Below are positions 42,084 to 53,310 of a DNA stretch of 64,000 nt, one piece after another. The notes under the pieces are model-generated. The model searched no databases and was not told the origin of the DNA. It was given only the letters and a program-made list of their open reading frames with translations. Origin of the DNA: Ascoidea asiatica (Eukaryota > Ascomycota > Saccharomycetes > Ascoideales > Ascoideaceae); the NCBI GenBank assembly GCA_001600695.1, contig BCKQ01000002.1, forward strand, positions 1,871,340-1,935,339. Direction: 5' to 3'. The stretch's first letter is position 1; each line of letters opens with the position of its first letter. The position numbers were made by a program, and so were the translations under genes.

Positions 42084-45000
42084 ATGTCAGTACGAAGAAA
42101 TAATTCAATAAATGATAATCATAACAATAATATCAATAAGGATTCAAATACTTCAATAAAATCTTCTAATTTAAAAGGTAGAAAAGCTGCTTTATCTTTC
42201 AAATTATTCAATGATAATGATCAACAATTAATTAAGTCAAATGATTCAAATATCATTAATACTATCAATAATAATAATAATAATAATAATAACAAGGATA
42301 CTATCACAACTGATAATAAATCTATCAAACAAGATAACTTTGATGATAATAATAATACCAATAATGATTCTAAAAAAGATAATCTATTAAAAAAAGACCT
42401 TATTCAAAATAAAATTATTAATAATTTAAAAGATGATTTAAAAAAACATTATTATATAGTTAGACGCTCTTCAACTTCTATTTCAGCATCTGATTTATCT
42501 TCTTCACCTTCTTCTTCATCATCATCTTATTCATCAAATACATCTTCATCTGCTTCAGATACTTCATCTATTTCATCACATTCTTCATGCATAAACTCTA
42601 ATAAAATATTATCAAGATCAAAATCTTTATCAAAAGCTTCAACTTTACCTTCAAATTTATATAATAATACACTAATATCAAAAAATAATTTTCTTAATAA
42701 TCCCCTAAATAACAATAATGCTCATCATATTCATAATCATAATCATTTGCATAATCATAATCATAATCATAATCATAATCATAATCATAATCATAATCAT
42801 AATCGTAATCATTTTGAGAATTTATCAATAGATCCAAATATAAAGAATTTTGAAAATAAGAAAAATAATATTCACAATAATTCAAATAATAATAACAAGG
42901 ATAAAAATGAAAATGATAAAAAAAAATTAATAAAAATTAAAAATCCTTTAACTTTACAACCTTTATCTTCAGCAACTTATATTCCACATACTCCAATTAA
43001 TTCAAATTTTCAATTAAAGAAAAAAAAATTATCCGCTGATACAAAGAATAATGATATAAATGATATTAATGATAATAATAATGATAATACTCTTATAGCG
43101 CTTACTGATAATGAAAAAATCAATAATAATAAAAATATTGATATTCAAAGTAATAAAATTGATGTTAATATACTGAGTGATAAATTCATTCGTCGAATTC
43201 ATAAACATGCTATTGATGATAGCATTGATGAGAGTATTGATGAAAGCATTAGTGAAAGTATTGATGATGATGAACCTGAACTTATAGAAGAAGATTTAGG
43301 TGATATTAATACTTTAGAAATTGTTGAAACTTTAGGTACTGATGATATTCAAAATGATGTCAATAATAATGATAATAATATAAATATTAATAAATTAGAT
43401 AAAATCAATAATATTTTAGATAATAATAATGAATTTGATAATATTAATATCAATAAAACAAATATTTCAAAAAATTTTAATAATTTAAATACAGTAGAAA
43501 AAAATGAAATTATTAAAAAAAAAAATAGTCTTACTTTATCAACTTTATCTTTATCTACTGATCCATTAATTCTCAATAGAAATAATAATATTAATAATAT
43601 AACTAATATCAATACATTAAAACAAAATCAATCAAAAAATATTATCCAAAATAATGATAACTATAATAATAATAATAATAATAATAAAAATATTATCAAT
43701 AAATCAAAATCAAGTGATTTAAATAATCAAATTGATTTCAGTGATCATGATTCAAATGAAAATTATCCATTGGCGGTTGAATTACAACCTTTTAAAAATA
43801 AAGTTGGTGGTCATACTGCAATTTTTAAATTTTCAAAAAGAGCAATTTGTAAAGCTTTAGTTAATAGAGAAAATAAATGGTATGAATCAATTGAAAGTTC
43901 TCATCCAGAATTATTAAATTATATGCCAAAATATATTGGTGTATTAAATGTTAGATATAAATATTTAGAAACTATAGATTTTGATTCTCCATTAAATTCA
44001 AATCAAAATTCTTTTTTAAATTCTCAAACTTTAGATAATTCAAAAGTAAATAATAATAATTCTTTTCTAGAAATTGGTAATGATAACAATGATAATAATG
44101 TAAATGGTTATAATATTAAGGATCAACATAATAATAATTTTATCTATAGTAATAATAATAGTAATAATGGAACTGAAAATTTAAACAACAAAAAAGAAAG
44201 TTCAAATTCAATGGATAATACTAATAATAATAATGACGAAATTTATAAAATTATAAATCAAAATGAATTAAATAATATTGCTCCGAATTTTAAAATTAAT
44301 GGAAAAAATGATAATTATGAATTACCCCCAGAAGTTGTATTAGATGATAATAAACATATTATCCCAGAGTCATTTTGGAATAATTATTCTTTAATAAATA
44401 GTACGGATAATAGTAAAAATAATAGTCAACTGTTTAATTTTAATAATCAAAAAGTTAAAAATATAAATAATGCAACTTGTATAAATACTAAATTACAAGA
44501 ATTAGTAATTCAAGAAGTTTTTGCACCAATAAAAATACATGCAGAAAATGCAAGAAGAAGATTAAAAAATAAAAGAAAATTAAAAAAACAAGATCATTTA
44601 AAATCAATTTTAGATGATTCTATTATAGACAATAAATCAAAATTATTAATTGGAAATTCTTCAGAACCATCATCAACAACAACTTCAAAATATATAATAG
44701 ATAAAGAAAAAAAAATTGGAAATGAGTTAAATAAAGTCAATCCTAATGAAGTAAGTAATAATCGGCAAAAGCAAGATAAAATCAATAAATCTTTCCTTGA
44801 AGTGAATATAAATACTCTACCATTAAATGAGAATCAATTTGATATTAATAGTCAAAAGAATAACTTAAGTTTAATCAAAAGTAGAGATAAAAATAATACA
44901 ACTTTGGATTTCACAGAAACTGAGAGAAAACATCGTCATAACCGTCATAATAGCTCTAATAATAGTAGTAATAGTGACAAGAATAATAGATCGGATGAAA

Positions 45001-46511
45001 GTTTAAATATTTTCTCTTCTCATCATTCTTTGATGGAATTATCATCATTGGATAATACTGATTCATTTCCTTCTAGAGAAGTTATTATTAATTCAGTTAA
45101 GGCAATAAGAGAACCATTTGAAGAATGTCCAAGTAGAGCAAAATTCTCATTGCATGATGATGCTGAAGGTGATGAAGAAGAAGAAGAGGAAGAAGAAAAT
45201 AATAGCAATGGATATAATAAGTTATCTTTCAAAAAGGAAACATCCACCAATACTGGTTCTGAAAATGTCTTAGATAATAATCAAAATAATAAAACTTGTG
45301 ATATTGAAGAGGAAAGTAGTATAAAATCAAGTGAAAAATCTAATATAAGTAGTTGCTCTATGTGTAATAATACTTATGGATCACTGATATCATCATCAAA
45401 TAGTATTACTTTAAATGGAGAAGCCATCCCTCTTCCAAAAATAATAAATCCGAAATCAACTTCTAATGATACAGTTACTGATACTAACTCTAATTCAAAT
45501 TCAAATTTAAATTCAAATTCAAATTCAAATGATAAATTAGAACCTAAAACAAATATTGACCCAAATAATAGTTCAGTTAAATCTAATGTGAATATAGACA
45601 ATAATAATAGTAATGGAGATAATAATAGTAATAAAATTCATTATAAAGGGACTCATTTAAAACAAATTACAAGAATTGAAAAATTTATTCTATTAGAAGA
45701 TTTAACAATTGGTATGAAAAGACCATGTGTAATGGATTTAAAAATGGGAACAAGACAATATGGAATTGAAGCCACTAGTAAAAAACAAAAATCTCAAAGG
45801 AAAAAATGTCATTATACTACAAGTTTTAAACTTGGAGTTAGAATTTGTGGATTACAAGTTTATAATTTAGATAAAAAAAGATATATTAAAAGAGATAAAT
45901 ATTTTGGTAGAAGAATTAAAGTTGGAGAAGAATTTTTAAGATGTTTAATGACATTTTTATATGATGGTATTGATATTAATAGTATATTAATTTATATACC
46001 GAAAATAATTAAGAAATTGAAAGAATTAAAGAATATATTTATGAAATTAAAAGGATATAGAATGTATGGATCAAGTATATTAATAATGTATGATGGAGGA
46101 AATAAATTAGATAAAGAAAATGAAGAAGAAAATAAAAATGGAAATGATATTTTAATTAGAATGATTGATTTTTCACAATGTATCATATATGATGAATTAG
46201 AAATGAAAAAAGATAAATATTCATATTTACCAAGATTTAAAAATGATATTGATAAAGGATATATTAGAGGATTAAATTCATTAATTAATTATTTTGAATT
46301 AATTGAAGAGATTATAAAGACTTATAATAATAAATTTAATGATAATGAATTAAAAGAAATTCAAGAATTATTAGATTCATTTGAAGAAGATACAATTGAA
46401 GATGAAAATGATGATAAATATGGAAATGGTAAAGGATTTAAAAATCATTTTGATAAAAAATTATATAAAGATATTTTAAGTGAATTTAATGATGATGAAT
46501 TATCTGATTAA
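42084..46511 (+). CDS. KCS1: Inositol hexakisphosphate kinase Kcs1
   Basis: Kcs1 converts IP6 to the pyrophosphate 5-IP7, which signals in phosphate homeostasis, vacuole function and stress. The product is 1475 aa against about 1050 in S. cerevisiae. The N-terminal ~560 residues are Asn/Ser/Asp-rich with a His-Asn repeat (about residues 215-240). The kinase starts at VGGHTAIFKFSKRAICKALV (near 574) with ENKWYESIESSHPELL and MPKYIGVLNVRY. A low-complexity insertion of roughly 570 residues follows. The domain then resumes at LEDLTIGMKRPCVMDLKMG (family motif P-x3-D-x-K-x-G near residue 1213), YGSSILIMYDGG, and RMIDFSQC with the metal-binding Asp. The split catalytic domain also occurs in yeast Kcs1 but is larger here. 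Confidence 0.95.
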   Translation: MSVRRNNSINDNHNNNINKDSNTSIKSSNLKGRKAALSFKLFNDNDQQLIKSNDSNIINTINNNNNNNNNKDTITTDNKSIKQDNFDDNNNTNNDSKKDNLLKKDLIQNKIINNLKDDLKKHYYIVRRSSTSISASDLSSSPSSSSSSYSSNTSSSASDTSSISSHSSCINSNKILSRSKSLSKASTLPSNLYNNTLISKNNFLNNPLNNNNAHHIHNHNHLHNHNHNHNHNHNHNHNHNRNHFENLSIDPNIKNFENKKNNIHNNSNNNNKDKNENDKKKLIKIKNPLTLQPLSSATYIPHTPINSNFQLKKKKLSADTKNNDINDINDNNNDNTLIALTDNEKINNNKNIDIQSNKIDVNILSDKFIRRIHKHAIDDSIDESIDESISESIDDDEPELIEEDLGDINTLEIVETLGTDDIQNDVNNNDNNININKLDKINNILDNNNEFDNININKTNISKNFNNLNTVEKNEIIKKKNSLTLSTLSLSTDPLILNRNNNINNITNINTLKQNQSKNIIQNNDNYNNNNNNNKNIINKSKSSDLNNQIDFSDHDSNENYPLAVELQPFKNKVGGHTAIFKFSKRAICKALVNRENKWYESIESSHPELLNYMPKYIGVLNVRYKYLETIDFDSPLNSNQNSFLNSQTLDNSKVNNNNSFLEIGNDNNDNNVNGYNIKDQHNNNFIYSNNNSNNGTENLNNKKESSNSMDNTNNNNDEIYKIINQNELNNIAPNFKINGKNDNYELPPEVVLDDNKHIIPESFWNNYSLINSTDNSKNNSQLFNFNNQKVKNINNATCINTKLQELVIQEVFAPIKIHAENARRRLKNKRKLKKQDHLKSILDDSIIDNKSKLLIGNSSEPSSTTTSKYIIDKEKKIGNELNKVNPNEVSNNRQKQDKINKSFLEVNINTLPLNENQFDINSQKNNLSLIKSRDKNNTTLDFTETERKHRHNRHNSSNNSSNSDKNNRSDESLNIFSSHHSLMELSSLDNTDSFPSREVIINSVKAIREPFEECPSRAKFSLHDDAEGDEEEEEEEENNSNGYNKLSFKKETSTNTGSENVLDNNQNNKTCDIEEESSIKSSEKSNISSCSMCNNTYGSLISSSNSITLNGEAIPLPKIINPKSTSNDTVTDTNSNSNSNLNSNSNSNDKLEPKTNIDPNNSSVKSNVNIDNNNSNGDNNSNKIHYKGTHLKQITRIEKFILLEDLTIGMKRPCVMDLKMGTRQYGIEATSKKQKSQRKKCHYTTSFKLGVRICGLQVYNLDKKRYIKRDKYFGRRIKVGEEFLRCLMTFLYDGIDINSILIYIPKIIKKLKELKNIFMKLKGYRMYGSSILIMYDGGNKLDKENEEENKNGNDILIRMIDFSQCIIYDELEMKKDKYSYLPRFKNDIDKGYIRGLNSLINYFELIEEIIKTYNNKFNDNELKEIQELLDSFEEDTIEDENDDKYGNGKGFKNHFDKKLYKDILSEFNDDELSD

Positions 46512-47262
46512 GTGATTAAGTGAATGATTGATTGATTGAATGATTGATTGATTAAGTAATTAGTTAGTTAATTAAACCTGTATAATATAGATTTATAGTA
46601 TAATGAATAAATAAATAAAACAAATAAATAAGTAAAATCGATTAAAATTGAATAATTCAAATAAATCTACAAATATATAATAAAAGTAATGATTAAATGA
46701 TAATATTTATTAATTTTGTTTAAGTTTTTATTTTTTTAAGCGCCGATAAATAAATTTATTAAAATGTATATATAAAATGTAAATTTTAAATTAGAGATAA
46801 ATTTTGATTTAAAAAAAATAGATAGATATAAAAAGAAAAATAAAGAGATATATGAATATGAGAGAGAGATTAATGTACATTTTAAGAATAGAGAATAAAG
46901 AGTAAAAAAAAAAGGGTAAAAATAAAGAGTAAATATAAAGGGTAAATAAAGGATAAAAGATAAAGCATTATTAGCAATAGATTGATATTAGTTGAAAAAA
47001 AAAGGGCAAATGAAGTGAAATGAAATGATTTAAGATGATTTGTAGAATTGATTTAGAATTGTATTTAGGATTTAGAATTGATTTAGAATTGATTTAGAAT
47101 TGTATTTAGGATAAATGAAGTTTTGAATGGATGAAAGGATGTCATAATCATTAGCATATAATAAAGGATAAATAGAATAGATAAAGAGAATAGAGTAAGA
47201 AATAAATTGAATTAAATGGATTAATGAGAAAATGAAGATGAAGATGAAGATGAAGATAAAGA
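46512..47262. other. Convergent intergenic KCS1 / 58-aa ORF
   Basis: It contains ATTGATTG repeats after KCS1, AGAGA and TAAAGAGTAAA words, and a duplicated TTTAGAATTGA segment (47040-47105). No ORF is supported; it serves as 3' flank for both sides. Confidence 0.45.
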
Positions 47263-47439
47263 TTATTTTTGAGGAATATCGAAACGAATTGAGGTTATAC
47301 CATTTGGATGATTATAATTTAAATTATTTGAAGCATTTGATTGTTGCCTTTGTCTTCTTAAATTGCAACGTTTCATATAATCAGATTTTTCATCAAAAAA
47401 TGGAGTTTGATCATTTTTATTAAACATTTTTAAGTTCAT
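47263..47439 (-). CDS. Candidate small protein, 58 aa
   Basis: On the minus strand two in-frame ATGs (47439 and 47427) open a 58-codon frame ending TAA at 47263. The product starts MNLKMFNKNDQTPFFDEK, has a basic centre YMKRCNLRRQRQQS and ends TSIRFDIPQK. The composition is balanced (Arg, Pro, Cys, Gln, Asp present) and unlike the Phe/Ile/Asn-rich noise of this DNA. It is preceded by a 3.2-kb gene-free region with GC islands, which fits a strongly regulated small gene. I do not recognise the family. It may instead be the last exon of a spliced gene, although no clear 3' splice site precedes it. Confidence 0.5.
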   Translation of the reverse strand: MNLKMFNKNDQTPFFDEKSDYMKRCNLRRQRQQSNASNNLNYNHPNGITSIRFDIPQK

Positions 47440-50400
47440 ATATGTAAATATATAAATATATAAATATAATTGATTTGATTTGATTTGATTAAGATGATGA
47501 TAATAAAAGGTTATTGTGGTTTGAAGATATGATTTAATAAGTTATTATTATTAAAATTTAAAATATTATTTATATTTAAATTTATTAATAAATTTATTAA
47601 TAAATTTATTATTATAATATTGAATAAAGTATTGAATATGATATTGAAAGAGAAATTAAAGATGAATTTGAGAATTGTAATTAAATTTGAATTTAAAGAT
47701 AATATTGAAAATAACATTAAATTCTTTTTTAGATTAAAGAAAATAAGATATTAATAAGTATATATTATAATAATAATAATAATAATAATACTATAATATT
47801 ATAATATTATAATATTAATATGAGTTAGATTTTTATATTGAAGTAATTTAGTAAGTGATTAAGTTATTAAGTAAGTAGTATTATATTATATTATATGATA
47901 TTATTCGATAATACAATAATACAAAGTATGTAAAAAATATATAAATAAATATAAATTTATATAATAAGTAAAAATAAAAGTAAAAGTAAAAGTAAAAGTA
48001 AAATGAAATAATGAAAAAATTAAAAGGAAATAAAGAGAATTTATATCAAAAAAAACATATTATGATATAATTTAAAATAATATAAAAGTAATAGGTAAAG
48101 TATTGTAAATATTTATTGATAATAAAGATAATTATGGTAATAAAGATTATTTGAATAGATTAAAATGAGATAGAGAGAGAGAGTTAAAAAGTAAGAAATC
48201 AATAAATAAATAATGTAATGTAATGAATGAATGAATGAATGAATGAATGAATGAATGAATGAATGAATGAAATAAAATAAAATAAATTATCACTAGGTAA
48301 ATTGGTATACTTTTAAGGAATATTTATTCATAGTAAATTCAAAATAAAATTTGCGTATTGAAAGTTTTAAAAGTATTGAAAATATTAAAAGTTTTGAAGC
48401 TTTGTAAAGCTTAACTTACTTTTGGATACAGTTGCTGTAGAATTACAGTAATTAATTATTGATTGATTCAAATATTATTCAAATATTATTCAAATATTAT
48501 TTGATGATTATTTGATAAATAATAAAAGCTTTAATAAAATCTAAAAGTTTTAATTTTTTTCATAGTTTTAAAAGTATTGAAAGTTGAGATTTTTTAAGAC
48601 AGAATGAAAAAATAAAAGAAAGAAAGAGGTGTGAACTCTTAGCGCGGGTTGTACCCTGGGCTGTGCGGGTCTCAATGGCCTACCAAAAATAGTTTCGGGG
48701 TGGCCAGGGCTCTCTAAAACAGGGCTCTGGAGGTCATGAGCGAGCCCACTCGAGTTGCCAACGACGTAATCAGCGAGCTCTCGGGGAGATTGCAGCATCG
48801 GGGCGCTGGAGCGCGTCGGAGAACGCAGTCGCAGCGCTCGACGGTCTGACTGGCAGCAGGAGAGTTCATTGTCGGCTGTTGCTGAGAATCGAATCAGAAC
48901 TGATCCGCCTTCAAAAAGGCGAAAGGAGAGCACTCTGGGCTTTATTTACTACCCAACTTCAGACTTTCTCAGACTTTCTCAGACTCTTGTGAAATAAATG
49001 CTCAAGTTTAAACTGAGCAGTTCCACTGGTGTATTCGGGTGTCTTTCTCTAGTACAATAGTGTATTTTCTGTTTCTCCCCCTGGGTTTATTCTGGTAAAG
49101 AGTGGATGGTGAGAATATTTGCTTTGCGTTTGTGTGTGAAAGTGTTGTGATTCATGGGAGTTGAAACCGTTTTGGTTTTGGGTTTGCTGTTTATTCTACC
49201 GCTTGAACTTTTATATTATTATGGGATATTATTATTACTATTGGAGAGGAGAAGAGAATTCAATTTCCGTTTTACAGAGTGACAGTGGTTACTGAAAGAA
49301 CAAAGTGCAAAGTGCAAACTGGTGGCGGCTGGAGCAGTGGCGGCCGATAGCGCACTGTGCGTGGCGCTGCACTTTCGACCATGGGAAGAACACCAAAAGG
49401 AAGCGTTACGTAATGATGCACAAATAAGACCGGGTAGCCTGCACTGGAATATTGTTTTGATGGGCGGACGAGAGTCTGGAACCCACCGGACCCCACTGGC
49501 AATAGCTGGTGCTAGCTGGCACCAGCTGGTTTTTTGCAGAATTCCCAAGTAGCAGTTCCACATTTCTGGTTTCACGCCCGAATTTCTGCTTGCCGCGTGG
49601 TGAGCACTGGTAAATTTGTTACATTTTTATTGAATTTGTTAATTTTGTTCCTGAGTCCGGTTGTGAGCCGATTGTGAGCCGGTTGTGAGCCGGTTGCGAG
49701 CTCTTCGCAGTTCTCAGAAAAAATTCCTGATTGCGGCAGTCGAATGAGAAAATGCCAGCACCAGTCACGTGCTCCAGGGCGAATAATATCTCAATCTTCA
49801 CAACACACAACTTTTGAGACAATTTTATTAGCTTTTGTTATTTTGTGTTATTCTCCTTGTTTTCTTTGTTCTCTTTGATTTTACTTTTATTTTTGTTCAA
49901 TTTTAGTCAATTAAATTCACTTTAAGTCAATTCAATTCATTTTTAGTCAATTTTAGTTAATTTTAGTCAATTTTAGTCAATTTTAATCACTTTCAGTCAA
50001 TTTTAACCAAAATTTGTCAAAGATAATCAAAAATTGTTAATATTTATCAATATTTGTTAAAAAAATTCGTTAAAAATTGTCGAAAAATTCAATAATGATC
50101 TCTTTTTATTATTATTTTTATTATTATTCATATTTATTTAAAGTCATAGACATTTGTTAAACTATTGGTATCACTTACCGATAATACTAATACTATAAAG
50201 TTATTTTATTTAGTCTTTAATCTTTAAGTTAATCATTAATCACTTTAAGGGCATTAAATCCAGAGTAATGATTTTAAATATATTGATCTTATTATAAATT
50301 TTTTTTTCGTAAATTTTTAAATTTATCATAATTTGTCTAAAACTACAAAAAGTAAAAGTAATCAGAAAAAAAAACTTGAAAACGTTTAAAATGTAAATGA

Positions 50401-50653
50401 TTTAACAATACAATATAAATATATATTTCATAAAGTTTATATATAAATATGAGAGAGTCTATCATTAAATTACATCATTATAAATATAGTCTATCATTTA
50501 TAATTACCGCTAATAGAGATATTACATATTAGAAATTGAAATTTAGAAATTAAATATTAGATATTAAATTTTAAAGATTAAAGATTAAAGATTAGATATA
50601 TGAACAAGGATAATTAATGAAAATAATAAAAAAGAATAAATATGATTAAACCA
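47440..50653. promoter_or_regulatory. Long gene-free region with two GC islands
   Basis: It is upstream of the 58-aa frame and downstream of YCP4. AT-rich repeats dominate 47440-48590, including a GAAT tetramer tract at about 48223-48270. Island 1 (48620-48960) has the direct repeat CAGGGCTCT (48705, 48720), a 6-bp hairpin CGCCTT/AAGGCG (48906-48921) and CAGACTTTCT repeats. Island 2 (about 49310-49800) has CAGCTGG/CCAGCTGG, GAGCCGGTTGTGAGCCG repeats and CACGTG at 49766-49771. From 49910 to 50040 runs a TTTTAGTCAA repeat. ORFs of 118-121 codons in the islands overlap on both strands and are not local-type coding. A non-coding RNA cannot be excluded. Confidence 0.45.
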
Positions 50654-51481
50654 TCACATAACTGTACAACATTTCATTAAATCTTTTTTACTTTCTTCTT
50701 CTGCTCCTTCAACTACTTCATTTGCTTCAACTTTACTTTGTTTATTTCTAGCTGTGATGGCTTCATCTTTAACAATTTCTGCTTCAACAATTGATTCTTG
50801 AATTGGTTCTTGAATTGATTCTTGAATTGGTTCTTGAACTGATTCTTCTTTTAATTCATTAAATTCAGAAATACCAAAAAATTTACAAACTGTTTTATAA
50901 AATTCAATACCTTGAATTTCACAAATTTTTAATTCTAATTCACTTGCAATTCTTGATCCATCACCTCCTGCAAATGTTCCTGATCCCCATGGTGAACCTC
51001 CATGAATTTCTTCTAAATTAGATAATTCTTTAAATGAATTTTTATAACCTAATGGTATATAAATCATACCATGATGAACAATACTTGATAATGAATTTCT
51101 AATTGTAATTTCTTGTCCACCTCCAATTGTACCTGTACTTGTAAAAAATCCAATAAATTTACCATGTAATGTTCCTTCACTCCATAATCCACCTGTTTGT
51201 CCCCAAAAATCAACCCATTGATAAGGTAAATTACCAAATCTTGTTGGTATACCAAATAAAAATCCATCATATTCTTTTAATTTTTCAATTGTTATTATTG
51301 GAATTTCTTCATTTAATTTATTTACTCCCATTTTTTTTAAAATTTCTTCATTTAAAATTTCTGGAATTTGATAAATATCAACTTTACCACCAATTGATTT
51401 AATTCCTTTTTCAATTGATTTACTCATATTATTAATATGTCCATACATAGAATAATAAATAATTGCAATTTTTGGAGCCAT
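50654..51481 (-). CDS. YCP4: Flavodoxin-like NAD(P)H:quinone reductase-type protein Ycp4
   Basis: Ycp4, Pst2 and Rfs1 are flavodoxin-fold (WrbA-like) FMN proteins at the plasma membrane, tied to eisosomes and oxidative stress. The 275-aa product has the phosphate loop YYSMYGHINNM, the flavin-contacting GIPTRFGNLPYQW, and FTSTGTIGGGQE. LGYKNSFKELSNLEEIHGGSPWGSGTFAGGDGSR follows as in the family. After residue 200 comes an acidic Gln/Glu repeat (SIQEPIQES) and the tail CCTVM (C271, C272), identical to the end of yeast Ycp4. This marks lipid anchoring by palmitoylation and possibly CaaX prenylation. A TTACTAA (Yap1-type) word lies about 300 bp upstream at 51779-51785, though such words are common in this AT-rich DNA. 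Confidence 0.95.
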   Translation of the reverse strand: MAPKIAIIYYSMYGHINNMSKSIEKGIKSIGGKVDIYQIPEILNEEILKKMGVNKLNEEIPIITIEKLKEYDGFLFGIPTRFGNLPYQWVDFWGQTGGLWSEGTLHGKFIGFFTSTGTIGGGQEITIRNSLSSIVHHGMIYIPLGYKNSFKELSNLEEIHGGSPWGSGTFAGGDGSRIASELELKICEIQGIEFYKTVCKFFGISEFNELKEESVQEPIQESIQEPIQESIVEAEIVKDEAITARNKQSKVEANEVVEGAEEESKKDLMKCCTVM

Positions 51482-52103
51482 TTTTATTTATATTAATTAA
51501 TTAATTATCTAACTTTTTTATATTTCAATTTCAATTTCAATTTCAATTTCAATTTCAATTTCTAAATCTATATCTCAATTAAATTAATTATTAAATATTT
51601 CAATTAATAAATAAAAGATAAATACTTTTTTATATCAAATTATATAAATTCATTGTTTATTATATTCATTTATTAATCATATATTCATTTATCATTTAAT
51701 TTTCCAGAATCTTTCAAAACTTACTTTTCTCACTGTAAAACGGCCTTGTATTTATCTATTTAACTAATTAACCATGTATTACTAATTTTTACAAAGCATT
51801 ACGTTAAAATTACTACTCGAGCTCTTCTCTTTTTTTCCATTTCATAACATTCCTTCCAGCTTTTCGATTTTCCAATTTCAATTTATCCTTACCAGAACAA
51901 TAGTAATCCGGAGTGCGGGTTTACACGGAAAGTATTTTAAACGGATTGAAAAAAATAAAAATAAAGTCACATGACAATTGAAGCACGTGCTTTGAAGGAA
52001 ACCCACAGTTCTGGGGTCAACATTAGTTCAATTTCAACTTCAATAAAGTAGTAATTCATTTATCAAAAATATCATTTATCAATTGTTATTTATTATTTAT
52101 CAT

Positions 52104-52194
52104 TTACCAATTACCAATTACCAATTACCAATTACCAATTACCAATTACCAATTACCAATTACCAATTACCAATTACCAATTACCAATTACCAA
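52104..52194. repeat. 13 copies of heptamer TTACCAA
   Basis: A perfect tandem array, 91 bp, lies upstream of YCP4. The reading frame through it (repeating Leu-Pro-Ile-Thr-Asn-Tyr-Gln) is an artefact of the repeat. Confidence 0.97.
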
Positions 52195-52849
52195 TTAACA
52201 GTAGTTTATTATCAATCAAATTATCAAATATCAATCATCATTCATCATTTAGTTTTAGTCCCATCAGCTATATTGAATCTGCTTTAATATATTCAAGTTA
52301 ATTTCCAAATTCAGAACCGCAAGGATTCCGAAATGCTAAATATTCACAATCATAACTAACTACATTGCAGAAAAATATTGACTCAGTTTAAATTATATTT
52401 CATCTAATCAAATTTCAAATTTCAGAAAAAGTCAGATACAATACTATATTACATATAAATTTCAACTCTGATTATAATATTTCTCCAATTTAAATCTAAT
52501 ATTGATATTTAGTTTGAACTGATCTACTTTCATAAATACTTTGGGTAAAATATGAAATTTGAATACTATGGTGATAACATTATCAGTATACTATAAGGTT
52601 ATTATAAATTATATTAATTGATATTAATTAATATTAACTACTCTACAATACTTGATTGATAAACATTATTTTTAATTTCTTTAAAGTTAATAATTCAAAA
52701 TATCTTAAACAAAACTCGCATGTAGGTTTTCATCTTATTTATTTTTATTTTATTTTATTCAAATTTATTTTTACAAACTTATGGTAAAAATATTAAAATC
52801 TCACCCGATATTTGTTTCAAATTATTTATCTTCTCAAAATTTTTACTAA

Positions 52850-53310
52850 TTTACTACCTTAGTTGCTCACTCGTTCAAAATTTTAATTTCGTTTAAATTA
52901 TTCGCTACTAGAACTGTGTGACTTAATAATTGAGATATTTTATTATGAAAAAAATCTAATATAATTATTACTGTACTATTACAGTTCTTACCTCATTCTA
53001 AGACTTTTATTACATTACATTATCCAGTATATTGTTTTTGCGACAAATTATCCCTAAAAGTTTTATGAATTTTCCAATCATTTTAAATCTCTATTTCAAT
53101 CTCAAATTTCATTAAAAAATTTATTTTGAAATCAGGTTATTTTATCTTTTACAAATATCTCAATATTATAATCAAGTTTTTTTTTCCGATGGAATAACTC
53201 TTTAATATTTGAGACTTCTTTGAAAATTATTATCTCCTGAAAAAAATGCATCTGTTTTCAGAGTATCTTTCAATAATAATGCTTTAAAACTTATAAAGTT
53301 ATAAATTTTA
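52850..53310 (-). pseudogene. Coding-like remnants
   Basis: On the minus strand, near 53205-53305, about 30 codons read FISFKALLLKDTLKTDAFFS and on. Near 52860-52960 another piece reads ILDFFHNKISQLLSHTVLVA and on. They lie in different frames and are surrounded by stops. Composition is protein-like. The family is unknown and the link between pieces is a guess. Confidence 0.25.

Noticed and set aside
42715-42810. CAT/AAT repeat as a CRISPR-like or minisatellite element
   Set aside because: It is in frame inside KCS1 and encodes a His-Asn run; no spacer structure exists.
48568-49822. ORFs of 67-121 codons in the GC islands on both strands
   Set aside because: They overlap each other on both strands, have codon use unlike any accepted gene here, and show no domain. 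GC-rich DNA simply has few stops.
51779-51785. Yap1-type TTACTAA upstream of YCP4 as a separate regulatory call
   Set aside because: AT-rich 7-mers of this kind are expected many times in 64 kb; location alone is not enough.
52083-52301. ORF with repeated Leu-Pro-Ile-Thr-Asn-Tyr-Gln
   Set aside because: It is the translation of a TTACCAA heptamer array.
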